Source of the DNA: Candidatus Zixiibacteriota bacterium
Lineage (GTDB): Bacteria; Zixibacteria; MSB-5A5; DSPP01
Length of the DNA: 64,000 nucleotides
Direction: 5' to 3'
Assembly: GCA_022614805.1 (NCBI GenBank)
Contig: JAKEHY010000038.1
Location: 62,001 to 126,000, forward strand
A program made the position numbers and the translations under genes. This document shows positions 8,411 to 16,697 of this stretch, piece after piece. Position 1 is the stretch's first letter. Each line of letters begins with the position of its first letter. Under the pieces are notes generated by a model. It had not been told where the DNA came from. It saw only the letters and a list, made by a program, of their open reading frames with translations, and did no database searches.

Positions 8411-8956
8411 TTAATCGTCGTCTTTTTTACCCCGGCCGCGGCGGTCATCTTCATCGTCGTCATCATCACCCCGGTCCTTGTGTTTTTTGGACTCCAGACG
8501 CCGCTTGGCTTCCTTGGCCTCCCGGTGGCTGGGAACGGCTGCCAGCGCCAGCTCGTAATGGGAGCGGGCTTCTTTATATTTTCCCCGTCTTTCGTACACC
8601 CAGCCGATTTTATATTCCACCCGGGCCGCCCAGGCCGGCTCGGAACGGAGCTCCAAAACGATGCGGTAATGTTTAAGACAGGGGTCGTACTCCCGCAGTT
8701 CCCGGTAGCATTCCGCCAAGTAGAAATGAGCCTCCCAGTTGGAGGGGTCTTTGGCAATGGCCAGTTCGAACTGGACAATCGCCTTGCGGTAGTGCCCCCG
8801 TTCATAAAAGCGAATGCCGTTGCGGGTATGCACCCGCGAGGCGTGCAGTTGTCCCGGCGGCTCCTTTTCTGCAACGACTACGGTACGGTAGCTGGTGCAG
8901 CCAGCCGCAAGGGCCGTTCCAATAAGAACCGTTACGAACAAAAGCATCCTGCGCAT
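8411..8956 (-). CDS. TPR-repeat lipoprotein (second of a tandem pair)
   Basis: 181 residues with a start set by AAGGAGGAGAT before ATG 8956. The signal peptide ends in the lipobox ALAAGC. The TPR core is closely similar to that of the neighbour at 7604-8164, including SRVHTRNGIRFYERGHYRKA and the EAHFYLAECYREL pattern. The C-terminal tail is very acidic then basic (DRGDDDDDEDDRRGRGKK), unlike the milder tail of its paralogue, so the two have diverged mainly at the end. A terminator follows each copy, so each is probably its own transcript. Function unknown; probably an envelope scaffold. Confidence 0.85.
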   Translation of the reverse strand: MRRMLLFVTVLIGTALAAGCTSYRTVVVAEKEPPGQLHASRVHTRNGIRFYERGHYRKAIVQFELAIAKDPSNWEAHFYLAECYRELREYDPCLKHYRIVLELRSEPAWAARVEYKIGWVYERRGKYKEARSHYELALAAVPSHREAKEAKRRLESKKHKDRGDDDDDEDDRRGRGKKDDD

Positions 8957-9057
8957 ATCTCCTCCTTTTTTGTTGGCTTTCGCCGGATTTTTTTGGAAAA
9001 AACGTGGATGCTCGCATTTTTTGATACCCCCGTTCTTAAAGCCCGTTCCCGCCAAAC

Positions 9058-10233
9058 TCATTTCTTTCCGACTTTCCGGCCGGCAAAGCGCCTCAGTTCC
9101 GAAGCGAGCTGCCCCATCTCCTCCGGCGTGTTGTAGAAATTAGGCGAAACCCGCACTCCGCCTTCCCGCAAACTGACGGCAATTTTTTTACTTTTCAGGT
9201 AACGCACCAACCCTTCCGCCTGCGGGTGAGTGAAGGAGAGAATGGAGGAACGATGGGGCGCCTCCAGGGGGCCGCGCAAGTGATAGGGAGAGTCGGACAG
9301 ATATTCCGCCAGCAAATCCAAAAGCCCTTTGTTGTAGCGCTCGATTTTGGCGACGCCCACTTTGTGCAAAAGCACCAAGGATTGGTGAAAGTGCCGGACC
9401 GCCTCGTGCGGATAGGAGCCGACTTCGAACCGCCGGGCGGAATCGAAGGGGATTAAATCTTTTTTCCATAGCTCCGACCAGTCCAGCTTCCAGTCCACCG
9501 CCAGCCAGCCGGAATAGGCGGGGCGCAATTTTTTTTGCAGTTTGCTGGAACAGTAAAAAAAGCCGGTCCCTCCGGCCGAAAGCAGCCACTTTTGCCCCCC
9601 GGCGGCCAAAAAGTCCACCCCCGTTTGGTGCACATCCAGAACTTGATTGCCGACCCCCTGAATGCCATCCACCACCAAAAGCGTTCCGTTGTTATGGCAA
9701 ATTTCTGCGAAGGCGGCCAAATCGTGCTTGTAGCCGTTGAAGAACTGCACATAGGAGGTCAAAAAGACCTGGGTGTGCGGCGTCAAGCTCACCGCCAGCT
9801 CTTCCGGCGTCAGATACCCTTTTTCCGTTTTCAAATAGCGGATGGTTACCCCCTTTTGTTCCAAAAGCTTTAAGGCGTACACCCCGGCCGGAAACTCCAG
9901 CTCGGAAACCGCGGCTTCATCGCCGGGTTTCAAGTCCAAGCCGGCGATGCAAATATTCAACCCGTAAGAGGTATTGGGGCAAAAACCGATTTCATCGGCA
10001 TCGGCACCTATCAATTGGGCGCCCATTTTCCGGATTTCATCCAGCATCCGGAAAGTTTCCTCCTCAAAGTCGGCGTCTCCCGTCAGCCAGCGTTTGTCCA
10101 ATTCGTCCAATTTTTTCTTCGCAAAAAGATTCAACGGCCCGGCCGAAGCGGTGTTCAAGTAAACGTTTTTAAGCGGGAAATACTTTCCGTAAGGGGTCAT
10201 TGACTTGGCCAGTTTTGACAGGGCCGCGCTCAT
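9058..10233 (-). CDS. Class-V aminotransferase / cysteine desulfurase-like PLP enzyme
   Basis: About 391 residues of the fold-type I PLP family. VYLNTASAGPLN is the N-terminal substrate segment. The PLP aspartate sits in LLVVDGIQGVGNQ and the Schiff-base lysine in FLAAGGQKWLLSAGGTGF, the arrangement of SufS/CsdA and isopenicillin-N-epimerase-like proteins. The catalytic cysteine loop of true cysteine desulfurases is not evident, and no iron-sulfur scaffold gene is adjacent, so a desulfurase role is not assumed. The ATG at 10233 overlaps the stop of the upstream membrane-protein gene (ATGA), indicating translational coupling. Substrate unknown. Confidence 0.85.
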   Translation of the reverse strand: MSAALSKLAKSMTPYGKYFPLKNVYLNTASAGPLNLFAKKKLDELDKRWLTGDADFEEETFRMLDEIRKMGAQLIGADADEIGFCPNTSYGLNICIAGLDLKPGDEAAVSELEFPAGVYALKLLEQKGVTIRYLKTEKGYLTPEELAVSLTPHTQVFLTSYVQFFNGYKHDLAAFAEICHNNGTLLVVDGIQGVGNQVLDVHQTGVDFLAAGGQKWLLSAGGTGFFYCSSKLQKKLRPAYSGWLAVDWKLDWSELWKKDLIPFDSARRFEVGSYPHEAVRHFHQSLVLLHKVGVAKIERYNKGLLDLLAEYLSDSPYHLRGPLEAPHRSSILSFTHPQAEGLVRYLKSKKIAVSLREGGVRVSPNFYNTPEEMGQLASELRRFAGRKVGKK

Positions 10234-10646
10234 ATTCGATAGGCTTTCTGTATCCCCCACAAGGATATGCTCAAAGCGGCGAAAATCCAAAGGAGGGTGA
10301 AGAACAAGTGGCCCCAGTCGAAGTCAAACCGGCTGCCCAAAAGAATGGTTAAAGGGAGAAACCCCAAAACGAAAATAACCGCCGTGGCGGCCAGCGCCGT
10401 TACGAGGGAGGAGGAAAACAGCTCCGGCCGAAACTGGGAATAAAGCCAGGCCGGAACCAAATCAAAGAAAAGCAGGGCCCAGAGAAGCCGAAAGAGCGCC
10501 TCGCCCAAAAAGCCCTTTCTTCCGGCCGCTTTCAATTCGGACCCGAAGGGAAGTTTTTTCTCTATGACGGTCGAAAGCAAGACCACGCCCAGAAGCAGCG
10601 GAACGGGAAAAGTCACCGAACGCAAAATCGGATACCAGTACTCCAT
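10230..10646 (-). CDS. Small integral membrane protein, unknown function
   Basis: 138 residues with about four hydrophobic segments (SVTFPVPLLLGVVLLSTVI; LFRLLWALLFFDLVPAWLY; VTALAATAVIFVLGFLPLTI; HLFFTLLWIFAALSISLWGI). No recognised motif. The ATG at 10646 has AAGAG a few bases upstream; longer frames to 10739 lack support. It is coupled by a four-base overlap to the class-V aminotransferase, so the two are likely made together, but nothing in the sequence explains the link. Confidence 0.75.
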   Translation of the reverse strand: MEYWYPILRSVTFPVPLLLGVVLLSTVIEKKLPFGSELKAAGRKGFLGEALFRLLWALLFFDLVPAWLYSQFRPELFSSSLVTALAATAVIFVLGFLPLTILLGSRFDFDWGHLFFTLLWIFAALSISLWGIQKAYRI

Positions 10647-10744
10647 TATACGCTCTTGACCACCTGGACCGGCACAACCGGCAAGTATAGGAAAGAAAAG
10701 TTTCTTGTCAAAACTTCCGCGCCCCGATAGATTGCCCATTCCTT

Positions 10745-11620
10745 ATGGCTAAACCCGCCTTTCCTGTTTTAATGGCTCTTCTGGGCCAATTGCTTTTGGC
10801 TTCCGGCACCTTTCTGGTGGCCAAATTTGCCCTGCTCGAAATCCCGGTCATCGATTTGGCCACGGCCCGCTTTGTTCTTTCCGCCCTCTTTCTTTTAATT
10901 TTGACCCTGGTATCCAAAAATATGCGCCGGATTGAACGGTCGGACTACGGCGGTCTTTTTCTTCTGGGGTTGCTCGGGATTCCCGTCAATCAAGGCCTTT
11001 TCCTCTGGGGGCTTTCCTACACCAGCCCCACCCACGCGGCCCTTTTGTACTCCACCCTGCCCGTTTTCGTTTTTCTTTTAGCCCATTTTTATCTGAAAGA
11101 ACAATTTCAGCGGCAAAAAGTTTTTGGAATCGGGCTGGCCTTCGCCGGGGTTATGTACATTATGCTGGAAAAGGGGCTGAAATTTGAAACCCAATACCTG
11201 CTCGGCGATTTCTTAATTTTGGTAGCGGTTTTGGCCTGGGCCGCTTACACCGTTTTGGGAAAGCCGTACTTGAACAAGTACGGTCCCCCTTTTCTGACCT
11301 TCGCCGCCGTCGCCATCGGCACCATCGTATTTCTGCCGTTTGGGATAGTCCCGACGGTCCAATACGGTTGGGGTTCGGTTTCCACCCAAGCCCTGCTTTC
11401 GCTCGGCTACATCGCTTTTTTGACCTCCGGCATCGCCTATATTCTCTGGTACTATGCCTTGTCGAAGATGGAGGCTTCCCGCGTGGCGGTGGTCAACAAC
11501 TTCCAGCCGGTGGTCACCGCAATGCTTTCGTTCTCTTTTTACGGCGAACGCTTTTCTTTGGGATTTGTGCTGGCCGGAATAGTAGTTCTAATCGGAGTGC
11601 TTTTAGTGGAGATTGCCTGA
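10745..11620 (+). CDS. EamA/DMT-family transporter
   Basis: 291 residues with ten predicted membrane helices arranged as two EamA halves (first half LLASGTFLVAKFALLEIPVI; second beginning LLGDFLILVAVLAWAAYTVL). The end of each half shows the family signature with conserved Pro/Gly before the last helices, such as YTSPTHAALLYSTLPVFVFL. The family exports metabolites or amino acids across the inner membrane; the substrate is unknown. It is the first gene of a long plus-strand cluster; its stop overlaps the start of the PaaI thioesterase (TGATG). Confidence 0.92.
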   Translation: MAKPAFPVLMALLGQLLLASGTFLVAKFALLEIPVIDLATARFVLSALFLLILTLVSKNMRRIERSDYGGLFLLGLLGIPVNQGLFLWGLSYTSPTHAALLYSTLPVFVFLLAHFYLKEQFQRQKVFGIGLAFAGVMYIMLEKGLKFETQYLLGDFLILVAVLAWAAYTVLGKPYLNKYGPPFLTFAAVAIGTIVFLPFGIVPTVQYGWGSVSTQALLSLGYIAFLTSGIAYILWYYALSKMEASRVAVVNNFQPVVTAMLSFSFYGERFSLGFVLAGIVVLIGVLLVEIA

Positions 11621-12072
11621 TGAAAAAATTGTCGAAGGAAGTCGAACGGGGGCTTTTCAAGGTTTTCTCGCGCGTGCCGCTTTTGCGGCACTTCAAACTG
11701 AAACTGCAGGCGGTGCGCCCCGGCTGCGCCCGCATCACCGTCCGCTTCGCCCCCCACCTGGCGCAGGTGCACGGCTTTATGCACGGCGGCGTTGTGGCGA
11801 CGATCGCCGATACGGCCGCCACCTACGCTTCCAACACCCTGCTTTTCCCCGAGCGGGAAACCATCACGGTGGAGCTGAAAATCAACTATGTCGCCCCGGT
11901 AAAAACCAAAACGGCGGTTGCCGAGGCGGTCGTTTTGCATTCCGGCAACAAGACCTCCATTTCGGAAGTGAAAGTATTCGACAGCAAAAAAAAGCTCTGC
12001 GCCGTGGTGTTAATCACCAACCTGATTTTGCCGCGCGGAGAAATCAGAACGCAACCAAGAAAAGAGGGGTGA
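11620..12072 (+). CDS. PaaI-family acyl-CoA thioesterase
   Basis: 150 residues of a hotdog fold. VHGFMHGGVVATIADTAATY is the signature of PaaI/4HBT thioesterases that hydrolyse aryl- or acyl-CoA thioesters; VELKINYVAPVKT is the second conserved segment. It starts at ATG 11620 by one-base overlap with the transporter stop, and its own stop abuts the next gene. Its position ahead of a tyrosine-degradation cluster suggests a housekeeping role in releasing CoA from aromatic dead-end esters, but this is inference. Confidence 0.88.
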   Translation: MKKLSKEVERGLFKVFSRVPLLRHFKLKLQAVRPGCARITVRFAPHLAQVHGFMHGGVVATIADTAATYASNTLLFPERETITVELKINYVAPVKTKTAVAEAVVLHSGNKTSISEVKVFDSKKKLCAVVLITNLILPRGEIRTQPRKEG

Positions 12073-12480
12073 ATGCTCAAAATGTTCAAACTTTCTAAAA
12101 TCCTCGAGACGGTCCTTTATGTAGACAACTTTGCTGCCACCGAAAAATTCTACACCGAGGTTTTGGGGCTTTCCGGTAAAAATGGCAACTTTGCCGTTGG
12201 GGAAGGTATGCTTTTGCTTTTTGAGGCTTCGAAGGCAGTAAAGCAAAAATCCCCACCGCCGCACGGTGCCACCGGCCCGGGACACATGGCCTTTGAAGTA
12301 CCGTTTGAAGAGTATGAGAGATGGAAAAAATTCGTAGCGGAAAAAAACATAAAAATCGAAGAGGAAATCATCTGGGACAAAGACGCAATTCCTGTGGTGC
12401 GCTCTTTCTACTTCCGCGACCCCTCCGGCAACGTTTTGGAAATTGCCACGCCAGGAATTTGGAAAAAACTCCTCGGTTAA
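12073..12480 (+). CDS. VOC-superfamily (glyoxalase/dioxygenase-like) protein 1
   Basis: 135 residues with the two beta-alpha-beta-beta-beta modules of the vicinal-oxygen-chelate fold: ILETVLYVDNFAATEKFYTE at the start, GHMAFEV in the middle and FYFRDPSGNVLEIATPGIW at the end. His (GHMAFEV) and Glu (VLEIAT) are probable metal ligands. The fold serves glyoxalases, dioxygenases, fosfomycin-resistance enzymes and isomerases, so the reaction cannot be named. It immediately follows the thioesterase (stop TGA then ATG) and is paralogous to the next gene, consistent with a tandem duplication. Confidence 0.88.
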   Translation: MLKMFKLSKILETVLYVDNFAATEKFYTEVLGLSGKNGNFAVGEGMLLLFEASKAVKQKSPPPHGATGPGHMAFEVPFEEYERWKKFVAEKNIKIEEEIIWDKDAIPVVRSFYFRDPSGNVLEIATPGIWKKLLG

Positions 12481-12485
12481 GGGAA

Positions 12486-12887
12486 ATGCCCAAGCTCAAG
12501 TGCATCCTCGAAACCGCCCTGTATGTGAAAAATCTTCCGGCAGCCGAAAAATTTTATTCCCAGGTTCTCGGCCTGCCGCTTTTGGCCAAACAAAAGGGTC
12601 GGCACCTCTTCTATTGGGTAGGCAGAGATGTATTGCTTATTTTCTATGCTCCTAAGACGTTGAAGGACAAAACGACTCCCCACGGCGCCAAAGGCCCCGG
12701 ACATTTGGCCTTTGAAGTTTCTCAAAAGGACTACGGACTGTGGAAAAAGTATCTGACCAAAAACAGAGTAAAAATCGTAGAGGAGGTCATCTGGAAAAAA
12801 CCGAACTTCCGTTCGATCTACTTCCGCGACCCCTCCGGCAACCTTTTGGAAATAGCCACCCCCGGCATCTGGGAAAAGATTAAGTAG
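12486..12887 (+). CDS. VOC-superfamily protein 2, paralogue of its neighbour
   Basis: 133 residues, clearly related to the preceding gene: ILETALYVKNLPAAEKFYSQ at the start and IYFRDPSGNLLEIATPGIW at the end. GHLAFEV and LLEIAT supply probable metal ligands. The ATG at 12486 lies six bases after the preceding stop, in a G/A-rich context. No specific reaction is assigned; the pair lies directly upstream of tyrosine-catabolism genes whose isomerase step has no identified gene here. Confidence 0.88.
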   Translation: MPKLKCILETALYVKNLPAAEKFYSQVLGLPLLAKQKGRHLFYWVGRDVLLIFYAPKTLKDKTTPHGAKGPGHLAFEVSQKDYGLWKKYLTKNRVKIVEEVIWKKPNFRSIYFRDPSGNLLEIATPGIWEKIK

Positions 12888-12945
12888 TGCTCGGCTTGCC
12901 AATCCCTCCATTTTGGGTATCTTTTTGCCGAGGAGAAATGCGGAA

Positions 12946-14058
12946 ATGAGCCTGGTCCCCCCGTATATCGAAAGCCTGAAAGCATATGTTCCGGGGAAAT
13001 CGATAGAAGAAATCAAACGCACCTACGGGCTTTCCAAAGTTATCAAGCTGGCTTCCAACGAGAACCCCTTGGGGCCCTCCCCCAAGGCGTTGGAAGAAGT
13101 CAAACGATCGCTTTCTGCATCCCATCTGTATCCCGACGGGGGCCTGCGCATCCGGGCCGTTCTGGCCGAACGGTTCAATCTTAAACTCGAAAACGTCATT
13201 GCCGGGGCCGGCTCGGAGGGGATAATGTCGAACATCATCCGCACCTTCCTGACCGACCAGGATGAAGTTTTAACCGCCGCTCACACCTTTCTGGGGTTTA
13301 TGGTCTTGGCCCGCTCGCGCGGAATCAAGGTCAATACCGTCAGCCTGACTGGCGACTGGCGCTTCGATTTGGCCGCTTTGGCCGACAAAATCAACGAACG
13401 TACAAAAATTATTTACCTGGCCAACCCGAACAACCCCACCGGCACCATCTTCAGCCGTTCTGAATTCGAAGCGTTCTTGCAGAAAATTCCCGAACGGCTC
13501 TTGGTCATTTTGGACGAGGCCTATTTCGAGCTTGCCCGGGAAAATCCCGACTATCCCGATTCGATGCGCTATCGTCACGACAACGTGATTACTTTGCGCA
13601 CCTTTTCCAAAGCATACGGCCTGGCTGGCTTCCGCATCGGCTACGGCTTTGCCCACGGAGAGCTGATTCGGAACCTGCTCAAGGTCAAATTACCCTTCGA
13701 CCCCTCGCATACGGCTCAAGCCGCCGGGCTGGGGGCGTTAGAGGATGTTGAATTTCTGGAAAAGACCCTGGAAAACAACCGCAAGGGACGGAAATTTTTG
13801 TTTGAGTCGCTGGCGGAACTCGGTTTCAACGTGATTCCTTCCGATGCCAATTTTGTTCTGGTATTACTTCCCAGCGCCGAGACGGCTCAAAACCTTTTTC
13901 AAACCCTGCTGACCAAGGGTATCATCGTGCGGCCGCAGGAAACGTCCAACTTGCCGCAGGGGATTCGGATTTCGGTCGGAATCGGTGAGGAAAATCAGAT
14001 GTTGATAGAGCATTTGGAAAAAATTCTCAAGGTCCAGCCAGCTTTCGTCGGCAATTAG
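12946..14058 (+). CDS. hisC: Histidinol-phosphate aminotransferase family; probably an aromatic aminotransferase here
   Basis: 370 residues, fold-type I PLP aminotransferase of the HisC branch: IKLASNENPLGPSPKA, YLANPNNPTGTIFS, VILDEAYFEL and the PLP lysine in TFSKAYGLAGFRIGYG. HisC proteins convert histidinol phosphate to imidazole acetol phosphate, but many also transaminate tyrosine and phenylalanine. It sits nine bases before hpd in a tyrosine-breakdown cluster with no other histidine genes, so tyrosine to 4-hydroxyphenylpyruvate is the likelier role (inference). ATG 12946 has AGGAG ten bases upstream; a four-codon frame (12938-12949) ends with its TGA overlapping this start. Confidence 0.85.
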   Translation: MSLVPPYIESLKAYVPGKSIEEIKRTYGLSKVIKLASNENPLGPSPKALEEVKRSLSASHLYPDGGLRIRAVLAERFNLKLENVIAGAGSEGIMSNIIRTFLTDQDEVLTAAHTFLGFMVLARSRGIKVNTVSLTGDWRFDLAALADKINERTKIIYLANPNNPTGTIFSRSEFEAFLQKIPERLLVILDEAYFELARENPDYPDSMRYRHDNVITLRTFSKAYGLAGFRIGYGFAHGELIRNLLKVKLPFDPSHTAQAAGLGALEDVEFLEKTLENNRKGRKFLFESLAELGFNVIPSDANFVLVLLPSAETAQNLFQTLLTKGIIVRPQETSNLPQGIRISVGIGEENQMLIEHLEKILKVQPAFVGN

Positions 14059-14067
14059 GAGGTTCGT

Positions 14068-15201
14068 ATGACCAAACCGCAAGAGAGTACGGAAAAAATA
14101 AAGACGGTCGGCGATTTTCTGCCCATCAACGGTATCGACTACATCGAATTTTACGTCGGCAACGCCCGGCAGGCCCAGCATTTCTACCGCCACGTGCTTG
14201 GTTTCTCGTTGGTTGCCTACGCCGGACTGGAAACCGGCATCCGCGACCGGGCCTCCTACATTCTGGAGCAGGGGAAAATCCGCTTCGTTTTGACCACCCC
14301 GCTTATCCCCGAACACCCGATTTCCGAGCATATCCGCCTGCACGGTGACGGCGTCAAGGACATCGCCCTGTGGGTGGATGACGCCTTTCGGGCCTTTGAG
14401 GAAACCACCAAGCGGGGAGCCAAAGCGGCCTGGGAGCCCCTGGCTTTTCGGGACGAATGGGGGGAGGTGAAAAAAGCCTCCATTTTCACCTACGGGGAAA
14501 CCGTGCACACCTTCGTGGAGCGGAAAAACTACAAAGGGCCGTTTCTGCCCGGCTACAAAGCCGTTCCGCAACCGGATAAGCTTTCCCGCCCGGCCGGGCT
14601 CAAAATCGTCGACCACGTGGTCGGCAACGTCGGCTGGAACGAGATGAACAAATTCGTCGATTTTTACGAGCGGATTATGGGATTCCGGCTCTTCAAGCAT
14701 TTCGACGACAAGGATATCTCCACCGAATACTCGGCCTTGATGTCCAAAGTAGTGACCAACGGTAATGGACGGATCAAATTTCCCATCAACGAACCGGCGG
14801 AAGGAAAGAGGAAGTCTCAAATAGAAGAATACTTGGACTACTACAAAACCCCCGGCGTGCAGCACATTGCAATGGCCACGGATAACATCATCGACACGGT
14901 CGCCAAACTGACCACGCAGGGGCTCGATTTCCTCTACGTTCCCACGACCTACTATGACGACTTGCAAAAACGGGTGGGAAAAATTGACGAACCGGTGGAC
15001 CAGCTGGCCAAACTGGGAATATTAGTCGACCGGGACGACGAGGGGTATTTGCTGCAAATTTTCACCAAGCCGGTGGAAGACCGGCCCACTTTGTTTTTCG
15101 AGGTGATTCAGCGCAAGGGTTCCAAGAGCTTCGGCAAAGGGAACTTCAAGGCGCTCTTCGAGTCCATCGAGCGGGAGCAGGCCCGCCGAGGCAACCTGTG
15201 A
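14068..15201 (+). CDS. hpd: 4-hydroxyphenylpyruvate dioxygenase
   Basis: Converts 4-hydroxyphenylpyruvate and O2 to homogentisate and CO2, with non-haem Fe(II), in the cytoplasm. 377 residues, the usual length. The three iron ligands are visible: His183 (KIVDHVVGNV), His266 (GVQHIAMAT) and Glu345 (LFFEVIQRKG). The C-terminal helix SFGKGNFKALFESIEREQ is diagnostic for HPPD and separates it from hydroxymandelate synthase with fair certainty. The N-terminal half is the degenerate VOC module. It follows hisC after nine bases and an AGGAGG site. Confidence 0.97.
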   Translation: MTKPQESTEKIKTVGDFLPINGIDYIEFYVGNARQAQHFYRHVLGFSLVAYAGLETGIRDRASYILEQGKIRFVLTTPLIPEHPISEHIRLHGDGVKDIALWVDDAFRAFEETTKRGAKAAWEPLAFRDEWGEVKKASIFTYGETVHTFVERKNYKGPFLPGYKAVPQPDKLSRPAGLKIVDHVVGNVGWNEMNKFVDFYERIMGFRLFKHFDDKDISTEYSALMSKVVTNGNGRIKFPINEPAEGKRKSQIEEYLDYYKTPGVQHIAMATDNIIDTVAKLTTQGLDFLYVPTTYYDDLQKRVGKIDEPVDQLAKLGILVDRDDEGYLLQIFTKPVEDRPTLFFEVIQRKGSKSFGKGNFKALFESIEREQARRGNL

Positions 15202-15234
15202 GGGGAGTTCGGCTAAAAATCCGGGGCCTTGGTT

Positions 15235-15669
15235 GTGAAGATTGAACTGGCCGCCCGGTTCGGTTATCTACTTGCCGCTTTTCTTCTCCTATTAAGTGTC
15301 ATTCATATTTACTGGGCGTTTGGGGGCCCTTTGGGTCTTCAGTGGGCTCGGGGTGAAGGAGAAGTAAGCCCGCTTCGGCCATTTTCCAGGATTTGGGGGG
15401 TAGCAGTCGCTTTTTTTGTGGCTGGAGCCGGCGTTCTCGGCCGGATAGGGGTGTGGGGACGCTGGCTTCCGTCCCGCCTTTTCCGTTGGGGCATCTGGCT
15501 GCTTGCCTTAGTTCTGGCCGGTTATTCCGTGTTCGCGTTCATCCAATGGAGAGAGTTTCTATTTGCATCGCTGGGAGTGTTTGTTTCTCTTTGGGTGACA
15601 ATCGTAGCCCGGTATGCCCCATCTGGCAGGAATGGAAATGTAGCCTCCAAAAACCTTGAAAGTATATGA
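15235..15669 (+). CDS. DUF3995-type four-helix membrane protein
   Basis: About 144 residues with four hydrophobic stretches and the segment LLLSVIHIYWAFGGPLGLQW, which is characteristic of DUF3995 proteins of unknown function. The GTG at 15235 has GGGG eight bases upstream; the TTG at 15229 would be too close to it. The gene lies between hpd and the FAH-family gene in the same direction; nothing in its sequence indicates a part in tyrosine breakdown. Confidence 0.75.
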   Translation: MKIELAARFGYLLAAFLLLLSVIHIYWAFGGPLGLQWARGEGEVSPLRPFSRIWGVAVAFFVAGAGVLGRIGVWGRWLPSRLFRWGIWLLALVLAGYSVFAFIQWREFLFASLGVFVSLWVTIVARYAPSGRNGNVASKNLESI

Positions 15670-15694
15670 ATTCAGTCAGGAAAAACTATAACAA

Positions 15695-16684
15695 ATGTAT
15701 CTCGTAACCTTCGAGGTCACCACCCCTGTCGGCCGCAAACGCCGGCTGGGCGCCCAGACCGACAAGGGCATCATCGACTTGAACTTCGCCTGTGCGTATC
15801 AACTCAAAAAAGCGGGACAGGCCCAGCCGTATCGGATTGCGGACGCCTTCGTCCCGGCCGATATGCTTTCTTTTCTGCAGGGAGAGAAAAATTCAATGCT
15901 CCGCGCCCAAGAGGTCTTGGCCGCTTTGAAAGCTGATTTGGAATCGGAAAAAGTTACCAGTGGCGAAGAAGGGGAACGGCTGTTTTATCGTTTGGACGAA
16001 GTGAAATTGAAAGCTCCTCTCCCCAGTCCGACCTCTCTGCGGGATTTCTACACCTTCGAACAGCACGTCAAAAAGGCCTTCGAGCTGCGCGGCGAGCCGG
16101 TGCCGCCGGAATGGTACGAAATGCCGGTTTACTATAAAGGCAACCATCAATCCATCATTGGGCCAGATGACGAAGTGACTTGGCCCGGCTTCACCGAAAA
16201 GTTTGACTACGAATTGGAGTTGGCCTGCATCATCGGCAAAAAAGGGAAAAACATCCCGGAGGAGAAGGCCGGCGACTATATCGCCGGTTTTACCGTGATG
16301 AACGATTTCTCCGCCCGTGACATTCAGAAAAAGGAGATGAAAGTCCGCTTGGGGCCGGCCAAAAGCAAAGATTTCGCCACGGCTTTGGGTCCTGTTTTGG
16401 CCACGCCGGATGAAATCGGCAACCCCCACCGGCTCAAAATGACGGCGCGGATAAACGGCGAGGTTTGGTCGGAGGGAAATTCGGAGAAAATGTACTACAC
16501 CTTCGAGCAGATGATTGCCTTCGCCTCCAAAGAAGAGACTTTATATCCCGGCGACGTTTTGGGCTCCGGCACGGTCGGCGGCGGCTCTGGCTTGGAACTG
16601 GACCGCTGGGTCAAACCGGGGGATATTATCGAGCTGGAAATCGATAAAATTGGTATATTACGAAACCGAGTGGTGAAAAAATGA
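15695..16684 (+). CDS. Fumarylacetoacetate hydrolase family protein
   Basis: 329 residues. The C-terminal two thirds carry the FAH fold: FYTFEQHVKKAFELRG, YYKGNHQSIIGPDDEV, FDYELELACIIGKKGKNI (acidic metal ligands), FTVMNDFSARDIQ and the Gly-rich GSGTVGGGSGLEL. Between hpd and hmgA the obvious role is the last step of the homogentisate pathway, hydrolysis of fumarylacetoacetate to fumarate and acetoacetate. The sequence is closer to the short prokaryotic FAH group than to the long mammalian enzyme, so acylpyruvase activity remains possible; it may also act on maleylacetoacetate directly. Confidence 0.9.
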   Translation: MYLVTFEVTTPVGRKRRLGAQTDKGIIDLNFACAYQLKKAGQAQPYRIADAFVPADMLSFLQGEKNSMLRAQEVLAALKADLESEKVTSGEEGERLFYRLDEVKLKAPLPSPTSLRDFYTFEQHVKKAFELRGEPVPPEWYEMPVYYKGNHQSIIGPDDEVTWPGFTEKFDYELELACIIGKKGKNIPEEKAGDYIAGFTVMNDFSARDIQKKEMKVRLGPAKSKDFATALGPVLATPDEIGNPHRLKMTARINGEVWSEGNSEKMYYTFEQMIAFASKEETLYPGDVLGSGTVGGGSGLELDRWVKPGDIIELEIDKIGILRNRVVKK

Positions 16685-16697
16685 CAAAGGAGCTTGT

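Noticed and set aside
9058-10233. Cysteine desulfurase SufS
   Set aside because: No catalytic cysteine loop and no Suf or Isc genes adjacent; kept as class-V aminotransferase-like.
12946-14058. Histidine biosynthesis role for hisC
   Set aside because: No other his gene nearby; the gene abuts hpd, so an aromatic aminotransferase role fits better, though the family name is kept.
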